Below, one piece after another: positions 41,715 through 50,911 of a DNA stretch of 64,000 bases (positions within the stretch are counted from its first letter, which is position 1; each line of letters starts with the position of its first letter). The position numbers and the translations under genes were made by a program. Source of the stretch: Tomitella fengzijianii (GTDB taxonomy: Bacteria > Actinomycetota > Actinomycetes > Mycobacteriales > Mycobacteriaceae); NCBI RefSeq assembly GCF_007559025.1, contig NZ_CP041765.1:62001-126000 (forward strand). Reading direction: 5' to 3'. Below the pieces are notes generated by a model, which made no database searches, was not told the DNA's origin, and saw nothing but the letters and a program-made list of their open reading frames with translations.

Positions 41715-41767
41715 CGTCGGCGCACCGACCTGCAGCGATGGCGCCGCGCACAGGTAGTATCCGCGCC

Positions 41768-42418
41768 ATGCGGATCCTCGTCATCGACAATTACGACAGC
41801 TTCGTGTTCAACCTGGTGCAGTACCTGGGCCAGCTGGGCGTGGACGCTGACGTGTGGCGCAATGACGACGAGCGTCTCGGCGATCTCGATGCGGTGCTCG
41901 ACGCCGTGGACGGCGTGTTGATCAGTCCCGGCCCGGGGACCCCGGAGCGGGCGGGCGCGTCGATGGACATCGTCCGCCGCTGCGCCGACAGGCGCATCCC
42001 GCTGCTGGGCGTGTGCCTGGGGCATCAGGCGATCGGCGCGGTGTTCGGGGCGACGGTGACCCGCGCTCCCGAGCTGTTGCACGGCAAGACGACCGTGGTC
42101 GAGCACGACGGCACGGGCGTGCTCAGCGACGTGCCCAGCCCGTTCACGGCCACCCGGTACCACTCGCTCACGTTGGATCCCGCGACGGTTCCCGCGGAGT
42201 TGGCGGTGACGGCCCGTACCGACACGGGGGTGGTCATGGCGGTGCGGCACCGCGAATTGCCGATAGACGGCGTGCAGTTCCACCCGGAGTCGGTGCTCTC
42301 CGAGGGCGGGCACCGAATGCTGGCGACGTGGCTCGGCGCGTGCGGATTCACCGTCGACGGCGGGCTCGTGGACCGCCTCGAGGCCGAGGTCGCGGAGACC
42401 GCGGCGGGGGCCCGCTGA
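41768..42418 (+). CDS. trpG: Glutamine amidotransferase subunit of anthranilate/aminodeoxychorismate synthase
   Basis: A 216-aa class I glutamine amidotransferase. The start RILVIDNYDSFVFNLVQYL, the oxyanion SPGPGTPE, the nucleophile elbow GVCLGHQ and the C-terminal catalytic FHPESV are all present. It supplies ammonia from glutamine to TrpE or PabB for tryptophan or folate synthesis. Its place next to crgA and pknB corresponds to Rv0013. TAGTAT 7 bases before the ATG and the lack of a ribosome site suggest a leaderless message. Its stop lies 67 bp from the convergent pknB stop. Confidence 0.94.
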   Translation: MRILVIDNYDSFVFNLVQYLGQLGVDADVWRNDDERLGDLDAVLDAVDGVLISPGPGTPERAGASMDIVRRCADRRIPLLGVCLGHQAIGAVFGATVTRAPELLHGKTTVVEHDGTGVLSDVPSPFTATRYHSLTLDPATVPAELAVTARTDTGVVMAVRHRELPIDGVQFHPESVLSEGGHRMLATWLGACGFTVDGGLVDRLEAEVAETAAGAR

Positions 42419-42485
42419 CACCGGTGCACCGCTGAGGGCCGCCCGCGCCCCGACCCCGCGCCTCCCTCTGCCCCGCGGCGGCGGG

Positions 42486-44390
42486 TCAGTCGGGTATGCC
42501 GAGCTTGCCCACGTCCACGTTGACGGCGCCGTTCTTGGCGACGGACTGCCCCGCGGCGGGCGACTGCTTGATGATCTTGCCGACGTCGGCGGGCACCAGC
42601 GTCGACACCGGGTGCTGCGTGACCGCGGACCCTGTCCAGCCCGCCTCCTTGAGTGCGCTGGTGGCCTGGGTGGGCGACATTCCGGTGAGGTCGGGCATGG
42701 TCACCTGGTTCCCGCGGGACACGGTGATGGTGATCGTCTTGCCCTGCTCCAGTTTGCTGCCGCCGCCCGGGTCGGTGCTCAGCACCGTGCCGGCCGACTG
42801 CGTGCTGTCCGCCTCCCGGACGGTGAACTGGAATCCGGCGCCCTCGATGTTGCCCTGGGCGCGGCTGATGTCCTGGCCGACGACGTCGGGCACGCGCACC
42901 ATCTGCGGGCCGCTGCCCAGCGTGAGGGTGATCGCGGTGCCGGCGTTGACGGTGACGCCCGCCGACGGGTCCTGGGCGACGACCTTGCCGTTGCGCCCAT
43001 CCGTGGACGGCTTGTGCTCGACCTCGTCGGCGACGACCAGGCCGGCGTCGGCGAGGGCCTTTGCGGCATCCTCCTGGGAGAGGCCATCGAGCCTGGGCAC
43101 CGACACTTGTTTCGGCCCGTCCGAGACGACGAGGGTCACCGTGCGGCCCTTGTCGACGACGGTCCCCGCGGCGGGGGCGCTGTCTATGACGGTGTCCTTG
43201 GGCACGGTCGGATCCGGTTTGCGCTGCAGCAGCACGTTCAAGCCGAGATTCTGCAGCGACAACTGCGCATCCGACGCGGACTGGTCGGTGACGTCCGGCA
43301 CGGTCACCTCGCCCCCGCCCCCCGAACCCACGCGGTTGACGAGGAAGAAGGTGGCCCCGCCGACGACGATGAGCAGCGCGACCAGCGCGAACACCCACCG
43401 CATGCGCGAGCGGTGCGCCGGCGGGGCCTGCTGCGGCTCGTCGCCGACGGCGGCCGCGGTGACCCCGCCGATCCTGTGCGGAGCCGCCGGGGCGGTCCCG
43501 AAGATGGTGGTGCGCTCCTCGTCGGACATCACCAGCGGTGCGCTCGGCCGCTGGCCGGAGAGCACCTTGACCAGGTCGCCGCGCATTTCGGCCGCCGTCT
43601 GGTAGCGGTTGGCCGGGTTCTTGCTCAGCGCCTTGAGCACGATCGAGTCCAGGTCGTCGGACACGTCCGGGTTGACCAGCGACGGCGCGGAAGGCTCCTC
43701 ACGCACGTGCTGGTAGGCCACGGCGACGGGGGAATCGCCGGTGAAAGGCGGTTCCCCGGCCAGGACCTCGTAGAGCACGCAGCCGAGCGAGTAGATGTCC
43801 GAGCGCGAGTCCACGCGCTCGCCGCGGGCCTGCTCGGGCGAGAGGTACTGGGCCGTCCCCACCACCGCGGCCGTCTGCGTCATGGTGCTGGTGCTGTCGG
43901 ACATCGCCCGTGCGATGCCGAAGTCCATCACCTTCACCTCGCCGGCCCGGTTGATCATGATGTTCGCGGGCTTTATGTCGCGGTGGACGATGTCGTTCTG
44001 GTGGCTGAAGTCCAGGGCCGAACAGACGTCGGCGATGACGGCGGTGGCGCGTCGCGGGTCCATGGGGCCATCGCGGCGGACCAGGTCGCGCAGCGTGTCG
44101 CCGTCCACGTACTCCATGACGATGTAGGGCAGCGGACCGTCGTCGGTCTCCGCCTCGCCGGTGTCGTACACGGCGACGATCGACGGGTGGTTGAGCGCGG
44201 CGGCATTCTGGGCCTCACGGCGGAACCGCAGGTAGAACGAGGGGTCGCGGGCGAGGTCGGCGCGCAGCACCTTGATGGCGACGTCGCGGCCCAGGCGGTC
44301 GTCGCGGGAGAGGAACACCTCGGACATGCCGCCGAAGCCGATCGTCTCGATCAGCCGGTATCGGTTGGACAGTTCACGCGGCGTCGTCAT
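42486..44390 (-). CDS. pknB: Serine/threonine protein kinase PknB with four PASTA domains
   Basis: A 634-aa membrane kinase. It has an N-terminal Hanks-type kinase domain (about 11-275) with the glycine loop GFGGMSEV, the VAIKVL lysine, HRDIKPAN, MDFGIA and a TMTQTAAVVGTAQYLSPEQ activation loop. A juxtamembrane linker is followed by one transmembrane helix (WVFALVALLIVVGGATFFLV). Four extracellular PASTA repeats then bind muropeptides or lipid II, each opening like VTVPDVTDQSASDAQ. It controls septal and polar wall synthesis and phosphorylates FhaA, MviN/MurJ and others in mycobacteria. It overlaps pknA by 4 bases and ends the operon. Confidence 0.98.
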   Translation of the reverse strand: MTTPRELSNRYRLIETIGFGGMSEVFLSRDDRLGRDVAIKVLRADLARDPSFYLRFRREAQNAAALNHPSIVAVYDTGEAETDDGPLPYIVMEYVDGDTLRDLVRRDGPMDPRRATAVIADVCSALDFSHQNDIVHRDIKPANIMINRAGEVKVMDFGIARAMSDSTSTMTQTAAVVGTAQYLSPEQARGERVDSRSDIYSLGCVLYEVLAGEPPFTGDSPVAVAYQHVREEPSAPSLVNPDVSDDLDSIVLKALSKNPANRYQTAAEMRGDLVKVLSGQRPSAPLVMSDEERTTIFGTAPAAPHRIGGVTAAAVGDEPQQAPPAHRSRMRWVFALVALLIVVGGATFFLVNRVGSGGGGEVTVPDVTDQSASDAQLSLQNLGLNVLLQRKPDPTVPKDTVIDSAPAAGTVVDKGRTVTLVVSDGPKQVSVPRLDGLSQEDAAKALADAGLVVADEVEHKPSTDGRNGKVVAQDPSAGVTVNAGTAITLTLGSGPQMVRVPDVVGQDISRAQGNIEGAGFQFTVREADSTQSAGTVLSTDPGGGSKLEQGKTITITVSRGNQVTMPDLTGMSPTQATSALKEAGWTGSAVTQHPVSTLVPADVGKIIKQSPAAGQSVAKNGAVNVDVGKLGIPD

Positions 44391-45796
44391 GGCGTCAATT
44401 CTCGGGAGTCAGCGGCGCTGGTGCGCTCGGCAGTGGTGCGCCGCGGGGTGGGGCGTTCGGAGGTGCGCCGGTTCGAGGCGCCCTCGTTCGCGCCGCCGGT
44501 GGTCGTCGGTGCGGTTGTGCGGGTGGTCCGCTCCGTCGTCGTCGGCGGGGTGGTCGTGGTGGTGGGCGCCTGCGTCGTGGTGGTGGGCGGGCGCGTCGTT
44601 GTGGGCGCCGGCGTCGTGGTGGTGGGCCGGCGCGTCGTGGTGGCGGGCGCCTGCGTCGTGGTGGTGGGCGCCTGCCGGCTGGTGGTCGGGATCAGCGGCG
44701 GCGTGGCGTCGGTTCCGCCGTCGATGGCGTCCGCGAACAGGATGCCGCCGGTGATCATCGCCGCGGCGAGCAGCACCAAGGCCGCGGTCCACGCCACGGC
44801 CTTCTGCCCCGTCGACCACTTGCTGCGGCCCGCGGCCGCGGGTACGGCCGCGGGCGCGGCGTGCGTCATCCCCGTCCCGGCCGGGCCCCCCACGCGCGTG
44901 GGCGGCATGGCGGATGTCGCGGGGACGCCGGCGCCGGCCGCGCCGAGCGGACTCGGCGGGCGGTTTCCGGCCCGCACGGCGGCGACGGCGGCCGCGAACT
45001 CCCCGCCGTCCCGGTAGCGCTGGGAGGGGTCCTTGGTGAGCGTGATCTGGACGAGTTCACGCACCGGCGCGGGGATCGACTCCGGGAGCGGAGCGGGTGC
45101 CTCGCTGATGTGCTGCTGCGCGATCGCCACGGTGCTGTCCGCACGGAACGGCCGAGCGCCGCTGAGCGTCTCGTAGGCGATCACGCCCAGCGAGTAGACG
45201 TCGGACGCGGCCGTCGCCTCCTGGCCCAGGGCCTGCTCCGGCGCGATGTACTGGACAGTTCCCATCACCATGCCGGTGCGCGTGACGGGCGCGGCGTCGA
45301 TGGCCTTGGCGATACCGAAGTCGGTCACCTTGACCTGGCCCGCGGGAGTGATGAGGATGTTGCCGGGTTTGACGTCGCGGTGCACCAGGCCCATCCGGTG
45401 CGCGGCCTGCAGGGCGTTGCCGCACTGCTCGAGCATGTCGAGCACCAGGTCCACCGGCACCGTGCCCATGCGGCGGATGACCGCGTTGAGCGGCTCGCCA
45501 CGCACCAGCTCCATCACCAGATACGGGATGGACGATCCCTGCGGGTCGGCGGTCTCGCCGTAATCGAACACCCCGGCGATGCCGGGATGGTTCAGCCGGG
45601 CGGTGGTGCGTGCCTCGGTGCGGAACCGTTCGAGGAACTCCGGGTCGTCCGAGTACTCCGGCTTGAGGATCTTGACGGCCACCTCGCGGTCCAGGCGCAG
45701 GTCCACCGCCTCCCAGACGGCACCCATGCCGCCGGTGGCGATATGCCGCTGGAGCCGGTAGCGCTCGGAGATGATCGCGCCGCCCTGCAACGCCAT
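44387..45796 (-). CDS. pknA: Serine/threonine protein kinase PknA
   Basis: A 469-aa kinase. The kinase domain (about 13-275) has ATGGMGAVWEA, the VAVKIL lysine, HRDVKPGN, TDFGIAKA and a VTRTGMVMGTVQYIAPEQ loop. One transmembrane helix (AVAWTAALVLLAAAMITGGILF) and an extracellular tail follow. The tail is almost entirely Thr/Pro/Ala repeats (TTTTQAPATTTRRPTTTTP style), likely a glycosylated wall-spanning stalk, with an Arg-rich end. It is essential for cell shape in mycobacteria. It is coupled to pknB and one base from pbpA. Confidence 0.97.
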   Translation of the reverse strand: MALQGGAIISERYRLQRHIATGGMGAVWEAVDLRLDREVAVKILKPEYSDDPEFLERFRTEARTTARLNHPGIAGVFDYGETADPQGSSIPYLVMELVRGEPLNAVIRRMGTVPVDLVLDMLEQCGNALQAAHRMGLVHRDVKPGNILITPAGQVKVTDFGIAKAIDAAPVTRTGMVMGTVQYIAPEQALGQEATAASDVYSLGVIAYETLSGARPFRADSTVAIAQQHISEAPAPLPESIPAPVRELVQITLTKDPSQRYRDGGEFAAAVAAVRAGNRPPSPLGAAGAGVPATSAMPPTRVGGPAGTGMTHAAPAAVPAAAGRSKWSTGQKAVAWTAALVLLAAAMITGGILFADAIDGGTDATPPLIPTTSRQAPTTTTQAPATTTRRPTTTTPAPTTTRPPTTTTQAPTTTTTPPTTTERTTRTTAPTTTGGANEGASNRRTSERPTPRRTTAERTSAADSRELTP

Positions 45797-45797
45797 G

Positions 45798-47288
45798 TCA
45801 CTGCCCCCCTTGCACGGCGGCCTCGATGACCGCGCGTCCGATGGGCGACGCGATCTTGCCGCCGGTGGCGGACAGGCCCGCGTTGCCGCCGTCCTCGACG
45901 ATCACGGCGACGGCGATGACCGGGTTCTGCGCGGGCGCGAACGCGATGTACCAGCCGTGCGGCGGCGTCTGCTTGGGGGTGGAACCATGCTCCGCGGTGC
46001 CCGTCTTGGACGCGATCTGCACCCCGGGCACGCTGCCGGCGCCGGTGGTGTCCTGCTCGGAGGCGATCATCATCTCGGTGAGCTCGCCGGCCACGTCCGG
46101 CGGGATGGCCTGGCCGGGCGACGTCGGCGAGGTGGTGGACAACGTCTTCAGATCCGGTCCCTCCAGCTCGTCGACCAGGTAAGGCTGCATGCGAACCCCG
46201 CCGTTGGCGACTGTAGCCGCGATGACCGCGTTCTGCAGGGGGGTGAGAGCCACATCGCGCTGTCCGATGCTCGACTGACCCAGTGCGGCTGCGTCCGGGA
46301 TGGTGCCCACGGTGGAGTCGGCCACCGGCAACGGGATCGACGGGGTATCCGGCCCGAATCCGAAGTCCTCCGCGGTATCGCGCAGGGCGTCCGCGCCGTA
46401 CTTGATTCCGAGCTCGGCGAACGCCGCGTTGCACGAGCGCGCGAACGCTTCGATCATCGGCACGGTGTCGCCGGGCCCGCAGCGTTCGTCCGCGTAGTTG
46501 TGCAGGACGGTGTTCGTCCCCGGGAGCGTCAGCCCCGCCGCGGCGGTGAGCGGGTCGTTGATGGTGGCGCCGTCCTCCAGCGCGGCCGCCGAGGTGACGA
46601 CCTTGAAGGTGGAACCGGGGGGATAGGTCTGCGAGATCGCTCGATTGAGCATCGGCGATCGCGGGTCCGTGTGCAGGCGGTTCCAGTTCTCCGCCACCTC
46701 GCTGCCGTCGTGCCCGGCCAGCAGGTTGGGATCGTAGCTGGGTGCGCTGACCATGGCGAGGATCGCGCCCGTGCGCGGATCCAGCGCCACGACGGAGCCG
46801 GTGAGGTCCTGTGCGGTGAGCTGGTCGTAGGCCACCTGCTGCAACACGGGGTTGATCGTCGTCTCCACGTTGCCCCCGCGCGGGTTGCGGCCGGAGACGA
46901 GGTCGAACAGCCTATTGCCGAACAGCCTGTCGTCGGAGCCGCTGAGGATCTGGTCCTCTGCCTTCTCCAGCCCGCTGCTGGCGTAGTTGAGGGAATAGAA
47001 CCCTGTGACGGGCGCGTTGGCCTCGGGGCTGGTGGGCGCGTTGGGGTTCTCGGGGTATACGCGCAGGAACTTGAAGCGGTCGTCGGTCTCGGTCGATGCC
47101 GCGAGCACCTGCCCGTCGGCGGAGATCTGGCCGCGCTGCCGGGAGTATTCGTCCACCAGAACGCGCTGGTTGCGCGGGTCGGCGCGCAACTCGTCCGCCT
47201 TGAACACCTGAAGGTAGGTGACGCCGGCGAGAAGCACGACGACCATGGCCATCACCAGCATGGCGACGCGCCGCATGGGTGTGTTCAC
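45798..47288 (-). CDS. pbpA: Penicillin-binding protein A (class B transpeptidase)
   Basis: A 496-aa class B PBP with an N-terminal transmembrane anchor (AMLVMAMVVVLLAGVTYLQV). A dimerisation domain is followed by the transpeptidase: catalytic S226 in STFK, S285-C-N287 and K428-T-G430. It cross-links septal peptidoglycan with its partner RodA-type polymerase encoded upstream. In M. tuberculosis PbpA is a PknB substrate. Its start overlaps the rodA stop by 4 bases. Confidence 0.97.
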   Translation of the reverse strand: MNTPMRRVAMLVMAMVVVLLAGVTYLQVFKADELRADPRNQRVLVDEYSRQRGQISADGQVLAASTETDDRFKFLRVYPENPNAPTSPEANAPVTGFYSLNYASSGLEKAEDQILSGSDDRLFGNRLFDLVSGRNPRGGNVETTINPVLQQVAYDQLTAQDLTGSVVALDPRTGAILAMVSAPSYDPNLLAGHDGSEVAENWNRLHTDPRSPMLNRAISQTYPPGSTFKVVTSAAALEDGATINDPLTAAAGLTLPGTNTVLHNYADERCGPGDTVPMIEAFARSCNAAFAELGIKYGADALRDTAEDFGFGPDTPSIPLPVADSTVGTIPDAAALGQSSIGQRDVALTPLQNAVIAATVANGGVRMQPYLVDELEGPDLKTLSTTSPTSPGQAIPPDVAGELTEMMIASEQDTTGAGSVPGVQIASKTGTAEHGSTPKQTPPHGWYIAFAPAQNPVIAVAVIVEDGGNAGLSATGGKIASPIGRAVIEAAVQGGQ

Positions 47289-48748
47289 TCGACCCTCCTC
47301 ACCATCTCCGTGGGGGCGTCCCCGATGGGCGTGGGATTGCGGCGTGCGGGCGCCTCCGGCGGACGGCGGGCCTCATCCGAGATGCGGACCAGGATCGCCA
47401 GCAGGATGTAGTTGGCGAGCAGTGACGAGCCGCCGTAGGACATGAACGGGGTGGTCAGGCCCGTCAGCGGGATGAGCTTGGTGACGCCGCCGACCACCAC
47501 GAACAGCTGGAAGGCCAAGGTGAACGCCAGCCCCGCCGCGAGCAGTTTGCCGAAACTGTCGCGGACGGCGAGCGCAGTGCGCAGTCCCCGGATCACCAGG
47601 ACGGCGAACAGCATCAGCACGGCGGCCATGCCGATGAGCCCGAGCTCCTCGCCCACCGTGGCCATGATGAAGTCGGTCTTGGCGAACGGCACGGTGTTCG
47701 GCTGGCCGCTGCCCAGGCCGGTGCCGGCCAGCCCGCCGGTCGCGAAGCCGAACAGCGCCTGCGAGATCTGGTATCCGCTGGTGTTGTAGGTGGCGAACGG
47801 GTCCAGCCACACTTCCACGCGCTCGCGGAAATGGTCGAACATGAAGTAAGCGGCCGTGGCGGCCAGCAGGAACAGCCCGATGCCGATGAACAGCCAGCTG
47901 GCGCGGTCGGTGGCGACGTAGATCATCACCAGGATGGTCCCGAAGATCAGCAGGGCGAAGCCCAGGTCCTTGTTCAGCACGGCGATGCCGATGGCCAGGA
48001 CGACGGCCACCAACAACGGGGCCAGGTCGCGTGCCCGGGGCACGTCGAGGCCGAACACGTGTTTGCCGGCGGTGGTGAACAGGTCCTTCTTGGACACCAG
48101 GAACGCCGCGGCGAACACGATGATCAGGATCTTGGCGAACTCGCCGGGCTGGATCGAGAAACCGGCGAAGCGGATCCAGTTGCGGCCGCCGTTGACCTGG
48201 CTGAACTGCGCCGGCAGCAAGGCCGGGATGATCAGCAGCACCAGGCCGGCCAGCCCCAGCGTGTAGCTGTAGCTGGACAGCACGCGGTGGTCGCGCAGGA
48301 AATACAGCACCACTGCGAAGCAGATCAGCCCGATCAACGTCCAGATGATCTGCTGATTGGCATCGGAGCCGGGCTCGGGGTTCCCCAGGAAGGCCTGGGT
48401 CTCCTCGTCGGCCAGGTCCAGTCGGTGGATGAGGACCAGGCCGAGCCCGTTGAGCAGCGCCACGATCGGCAGCATTATCGGATCGGCGTACGGCGCGAAC
48501 CGGCGGATGACCAGGTGTGCGAGCACCATCAGCACCGTGTAGGCGGCAGCGTACTTGGCCAGGTCCCACGTGAGGTGCTGTTCCATCGCCACTTCGACGA
48601 TGACGAGTGCCGCGAACACGACGGCGATCGCGAACAGCGTGAGCCACAGTTCGGCCGTGCGGCCGCTCTTGGTCTGCGGCGGCGGCGCGAAGCCGCCGGG
48701 CGGGCTGTGGAACGCGGTGTCCTCCGCTGAGGGTCCGGGTGTGCTCAT
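47285..48748 (-). CDS. rodA: FtsW/RodA/SpoVE-family peptidoglycan polymerase
   Basis: A 487-aa SEDS protein with an N-terminal cytosolic segment and about 10-12 transmembrane helices. NGGRNWIRFAGFSIQPGEFAKI, a conserved extracellular loop with FRERVEVWLDPFATYNTSGYQISQALFGFATGGLAGTGLGSG in segments, and PLTGLTTPFMSYGGSSLL are hallmarks. It polymerises lipid II glycan strands and pairs with PbpA. ATG 48748 overlaps the pstP stop (TGATG). Confidence 0.97.
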   Translation of the reverse strand: MSTPGPSAEDTAFHSPPGGFAPPPQTKSGRTAELWLTLFAIAVVFAALVIVEVAMEQHLTWDLAKYAAAYTVLMVLAHLVIRRFAPYADPIMLPIVALLNGLGLVLIHRLDLADEETQAFLGNPEPGSDANQQIIWTLIGLICFAVVLYFLRDHRVLSSYSYTLGLAGLVLLIIPALLPAQFSQVNGGRNWIRFAGFSIQPGEFAKILIIVFAAAFLVSKKDLFTTAGKHVFGLDVPRARDLAPLLVAVVLAIGIAVLNKDLGFALLIFGTILVMIYVATDRASWLFIGIGLFLLAATAAYFMFDHFRERVEVWLDPFATYNTSGYQISQALFGFATGGLAGTGLGSGQPNTVPFAKTDFIMATVGEELGLIGMAAVLMLFAVLVIRGLRTALAVRDSFGKLLAAGLAFTLAFQLFVVVGGVTKLIPLTGLTTPFMSYGGSSLLANYILLAILVRISDEARRPPEAPARRNPTPIGDAPTEMVRRVE

Positions 48749-50178
48749 CAGGCGCCCACCCGACAGTTCTGTCCCGGAATCTGGCCGGGGGCGAACTCGG
48801 AGGCGCCCGTCGGCGCGGCATCGGACGGCGTGGGCGCCGGGGTGGGCTCGGCCGGGGCGGTGGGTGCGGCAGGCGGCGGCGCGCCGGGAGCCGTGCCCGG
48901 TTCCGGCGCGGGCGCGGCGGGGCGGCAGACCGGCAGCAGCTCGGTGCGCGCCAGCTGGCCTATCTGCTGCTGCGCGTTCTCGAGGCTGCCGCCGGGCAGG
49001 CCCGAGCGCACCTGCTCCCGCGCGGCGGGCTGCAGGTCGTCGATGGTGAGCAGATCGCAGTCCGCGGGGTCGGCATCCGGCGCCACGAGCTGCAGGGTGC
49101 CTTCGCCGTCGACGCACCCCACCTGCTGCACGCTCTGCATCGATATGCCGAGGACGGATCCGGGCATCCCGCGGTGCACCGCGACCAGGCCGTCGGATTC
49201 GCCCACGTAGTAGCTGCTGCGGATCCACATGACCGCCACGGTGACGGCGATGCCCGCGAGCACGATGAGCAGCGCGGCGACGAAACCGATGCGCCCCCAG
49301 CGCCGCTTCGCCGCCGGCGGCGGCTGGGTCGCGAGGACTCTGCGCGGTTTGGCGGCCGGCGGGCGCATCGCCGCGGCGCGCCCCGCGGACGTGTCCGGGG
49401 GCGGAGCCTCGTCCTCCTCGTCCGACGCCGCGCCGGCGACGATCGGCCGGCTCTGGCCGTAATCGAGGTCGATGACGTCGGCGACGACGACGGTGATGTT
49501 GTCCGGCCCGCCGCTGCGCAGCGCGAGCTCGATGAGGCGGTCCGCACATTCGCGGTGATCGCCCTCGCGCATGGTGTCCGCGATGGTCTCGGTGCTGACG
49601 ACGTCGGACAGGCCGTCCGAGCACAGCAGGTAGCGGTCACCCGCGCGCGACTCGCGCATCGTCAGAGTGGGCTCGATGTCGTTGCCGGTGAGCGCACGCA
49701 TGATCATCGAACGCTGCGGGTGCGTCTTGGCCTGTTCGGCGGTGATGCGCCCCTGGTCGACGAGCGATTGGACGAAGGTGTCGTCCCGGGTGATCTGTGT
49801 GAGCTGGTCATCCCGCAGCAGGTAGCCGCGCGAGTCGCCGATGTGCACCAGGCCCAGGCGGCTGCCGGCGAACAGGATCGCGGTGAGGGTGGTGCCCATG
49901 CCCTCGAGCTCGGGCTCCTCCTCCACGTGATCGGCGATGGCCTCGTTGCCGGCGCGGGTGGCGGCCTCGAGCTTGCCGAGCAGGTCCCCGCCCGGATCGT
50001 CGTCGTCCAGCGGCGCGAGCGCCGCGATGATCAGCTGGGAGGCCACCTCGCCTGCGGCGTGCCCGCCCATTCCGTCGGCCAGGGCGAGCAGCCGTGCGCC
50101 CGCGTAGACGGAGTCCTCGTTGTTGCCGCGCACCAGGCCGCGGTCGCTGCGCGCGGCGTACTTGAGTACCAGCGTCAC
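48748..50178 (-). CDS. pstP: PP2C-family Ser/Thr phosphatase PstP
   Basis: A 476-aa membrane phosphatase. The PP2C catalytic domain (about 1-240) has AARSDRGLVRGNNEDS, LADGMGGHAAGE, VHIGDSRGYLL, LCSDGLSDVV and GGPDNITVVV, giving the metal aspartates. One transmembrane helix (IGFVAALLIVLAGIAVTVAVMWI) leads to an extracellular domain. That domain ends in a long Pro/Ala tail (PEPGTAPGAPPPAAP style) and carries several cysteines. It reverses PknA/PknB phosphorylation. GTG 50178 overlaps the fhaB stop (GTGA). Confidence 0.97.
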   Translation of the reverse strand: MTLVLKYAARSDRGLVRGNNEDSVYAGARLLALADGMGGHAAGEVASQLIIAALAPLDDDDPGGDLLGKLEAATRAGNEAIADHVEEEPELEGMGTTLTAILFAGSRLGLVHIGDSRGYLLRDDQLTQITRDDTFVQSLVDQGRITAEQAKTHPQRSMIMRALTGNDIEPTLTMRESRAGDRYLLCSDGLSDVVSTETIADTMREGDHRECADRLIELALRSGGPDNITVVVADVIDLDYGQSRPIVAGAASDEEDEAPPPDTSAGRAAAMRPPAAKPRRVLATQPPPAAKRRWGRIGFVAALLIVLAGIAVTVAVMWIRSSYYVGESDGLVAVHRGMPGSVLGISMQSVQQVGCVDGEGTLQLVAPDADPADCDLLTIDDLQPAAREQVRSGLPGGSLENAQQQIGQLARTELLPVCRPAAPAPEPGTAPGAPPPAAPTAPAEPTPAPTPSDAAPTGASEFAPGQIPGQNCRVGA

Positions 50179-50639
50179 GAGCGCAGCTCGATGACGGTCT
50201 TGCCGATGCGCACCGGCGTTCCCAAGGGGACGGGCGTGGCCGTGGTGACCTTGACGCGATCGAGATAGGTGCCGTTGGTGGAACCGAGATCCTCCACGTA
50301 CCACTCCGAGCCGCGCGGCGACAGCCTTGCATGCCGGGCAGACGAGTAGTCGTCGGTGAGCACCAGGGTGGAATCGTCGGCCCTGCCGATGAGCACCGGC
50401 TGCGTCCCCAACGTGATCCGGGTCCCCGCCAGAGCGCCCTGCGTGACGACGAGATGCTTGGCGACCTTCGCGCGACGGCCGCTGATGCGCGCGGGCTTGA
50501 CCGGATATCGGGCGCTGGAGAACCGCGAGCCGGAAGCGGCGTAGACGTCGGTGCGGAGCACGCGCAGCACCGCCCACACCAATAGCCACAGAAGCAGCAG
50601 GAAGCCGCCACGCGTCAGTTGCAGCACCAGAGCTTGCAC
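50175..50639 (-). CDS. fhaB: FHA-domain protein FhaB (FipA)
   Basis: A 154-aa protein. An N-terminal hydrophobic segment (LTRGGFLLLLWLLVWAVLRVL) anchors it. The C-terminal FHA domain (about 70-150) has VLIGRADDSTLVLTDDYSSARHARL and DLGSTNGTYLD for phosphothreonine binding. In mycobacteria it links FtsZ and FtsQ under stress. GAGGAGG lies 9 bases before GTG 50639. It is the first gene of the fhaB-pstP-rodA-pbpA-pknA-pknB operon; the 272-bp gap to fhaA upstream should hold the promoter, but no clear hexamers stood out. Confidence 0.95.
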   Translation of the reverse strand: MQALVLQLTRGGFLLLLWLLVWAVLRVLRTDVYAASGSRFSSARYPVKPARISGRRAKVAKHLVVTQGALAGTRITLGTQPVLIGRADDSTLVLTDDYSSARHARLSPRGSEWYVEDLGSTNGTYLDRVKVTTATPVPLGTPVRIGKTVIELRS

Positions 50640-50911
50640 GGTGGTCCACCTCCTCGATGTCGGTGGGTGGCGGGCACCCGGGGGGGGGTTCTTACGGGCA
50701 GTGACGATCGTTCTGGGGCGTGGCGTCGGGCGGGCATGTTGGCGGCGGCGCCGATCGCAGCCTACTGGCCGGGACCCCCGTCCGGGCGCGGAGCAGGGGC
50801 CCGCGCCGGTCGTGCGCGCTACCGAGTGATCATCGTACTTGTGCGGCCGGACGTTCCGCCCGTCTCACCGGCGCATGTGCACGCCACCTGCCACGATGCG
50901 GCAGGAGGTGA

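Noticed and set aside
44500-44700. Repetitive stretch resembling a repeat array or CRISPR.
   Set aside because: It encodes the Thr/Pro/Ala-rich tail of PknA; there are no regular spacers.
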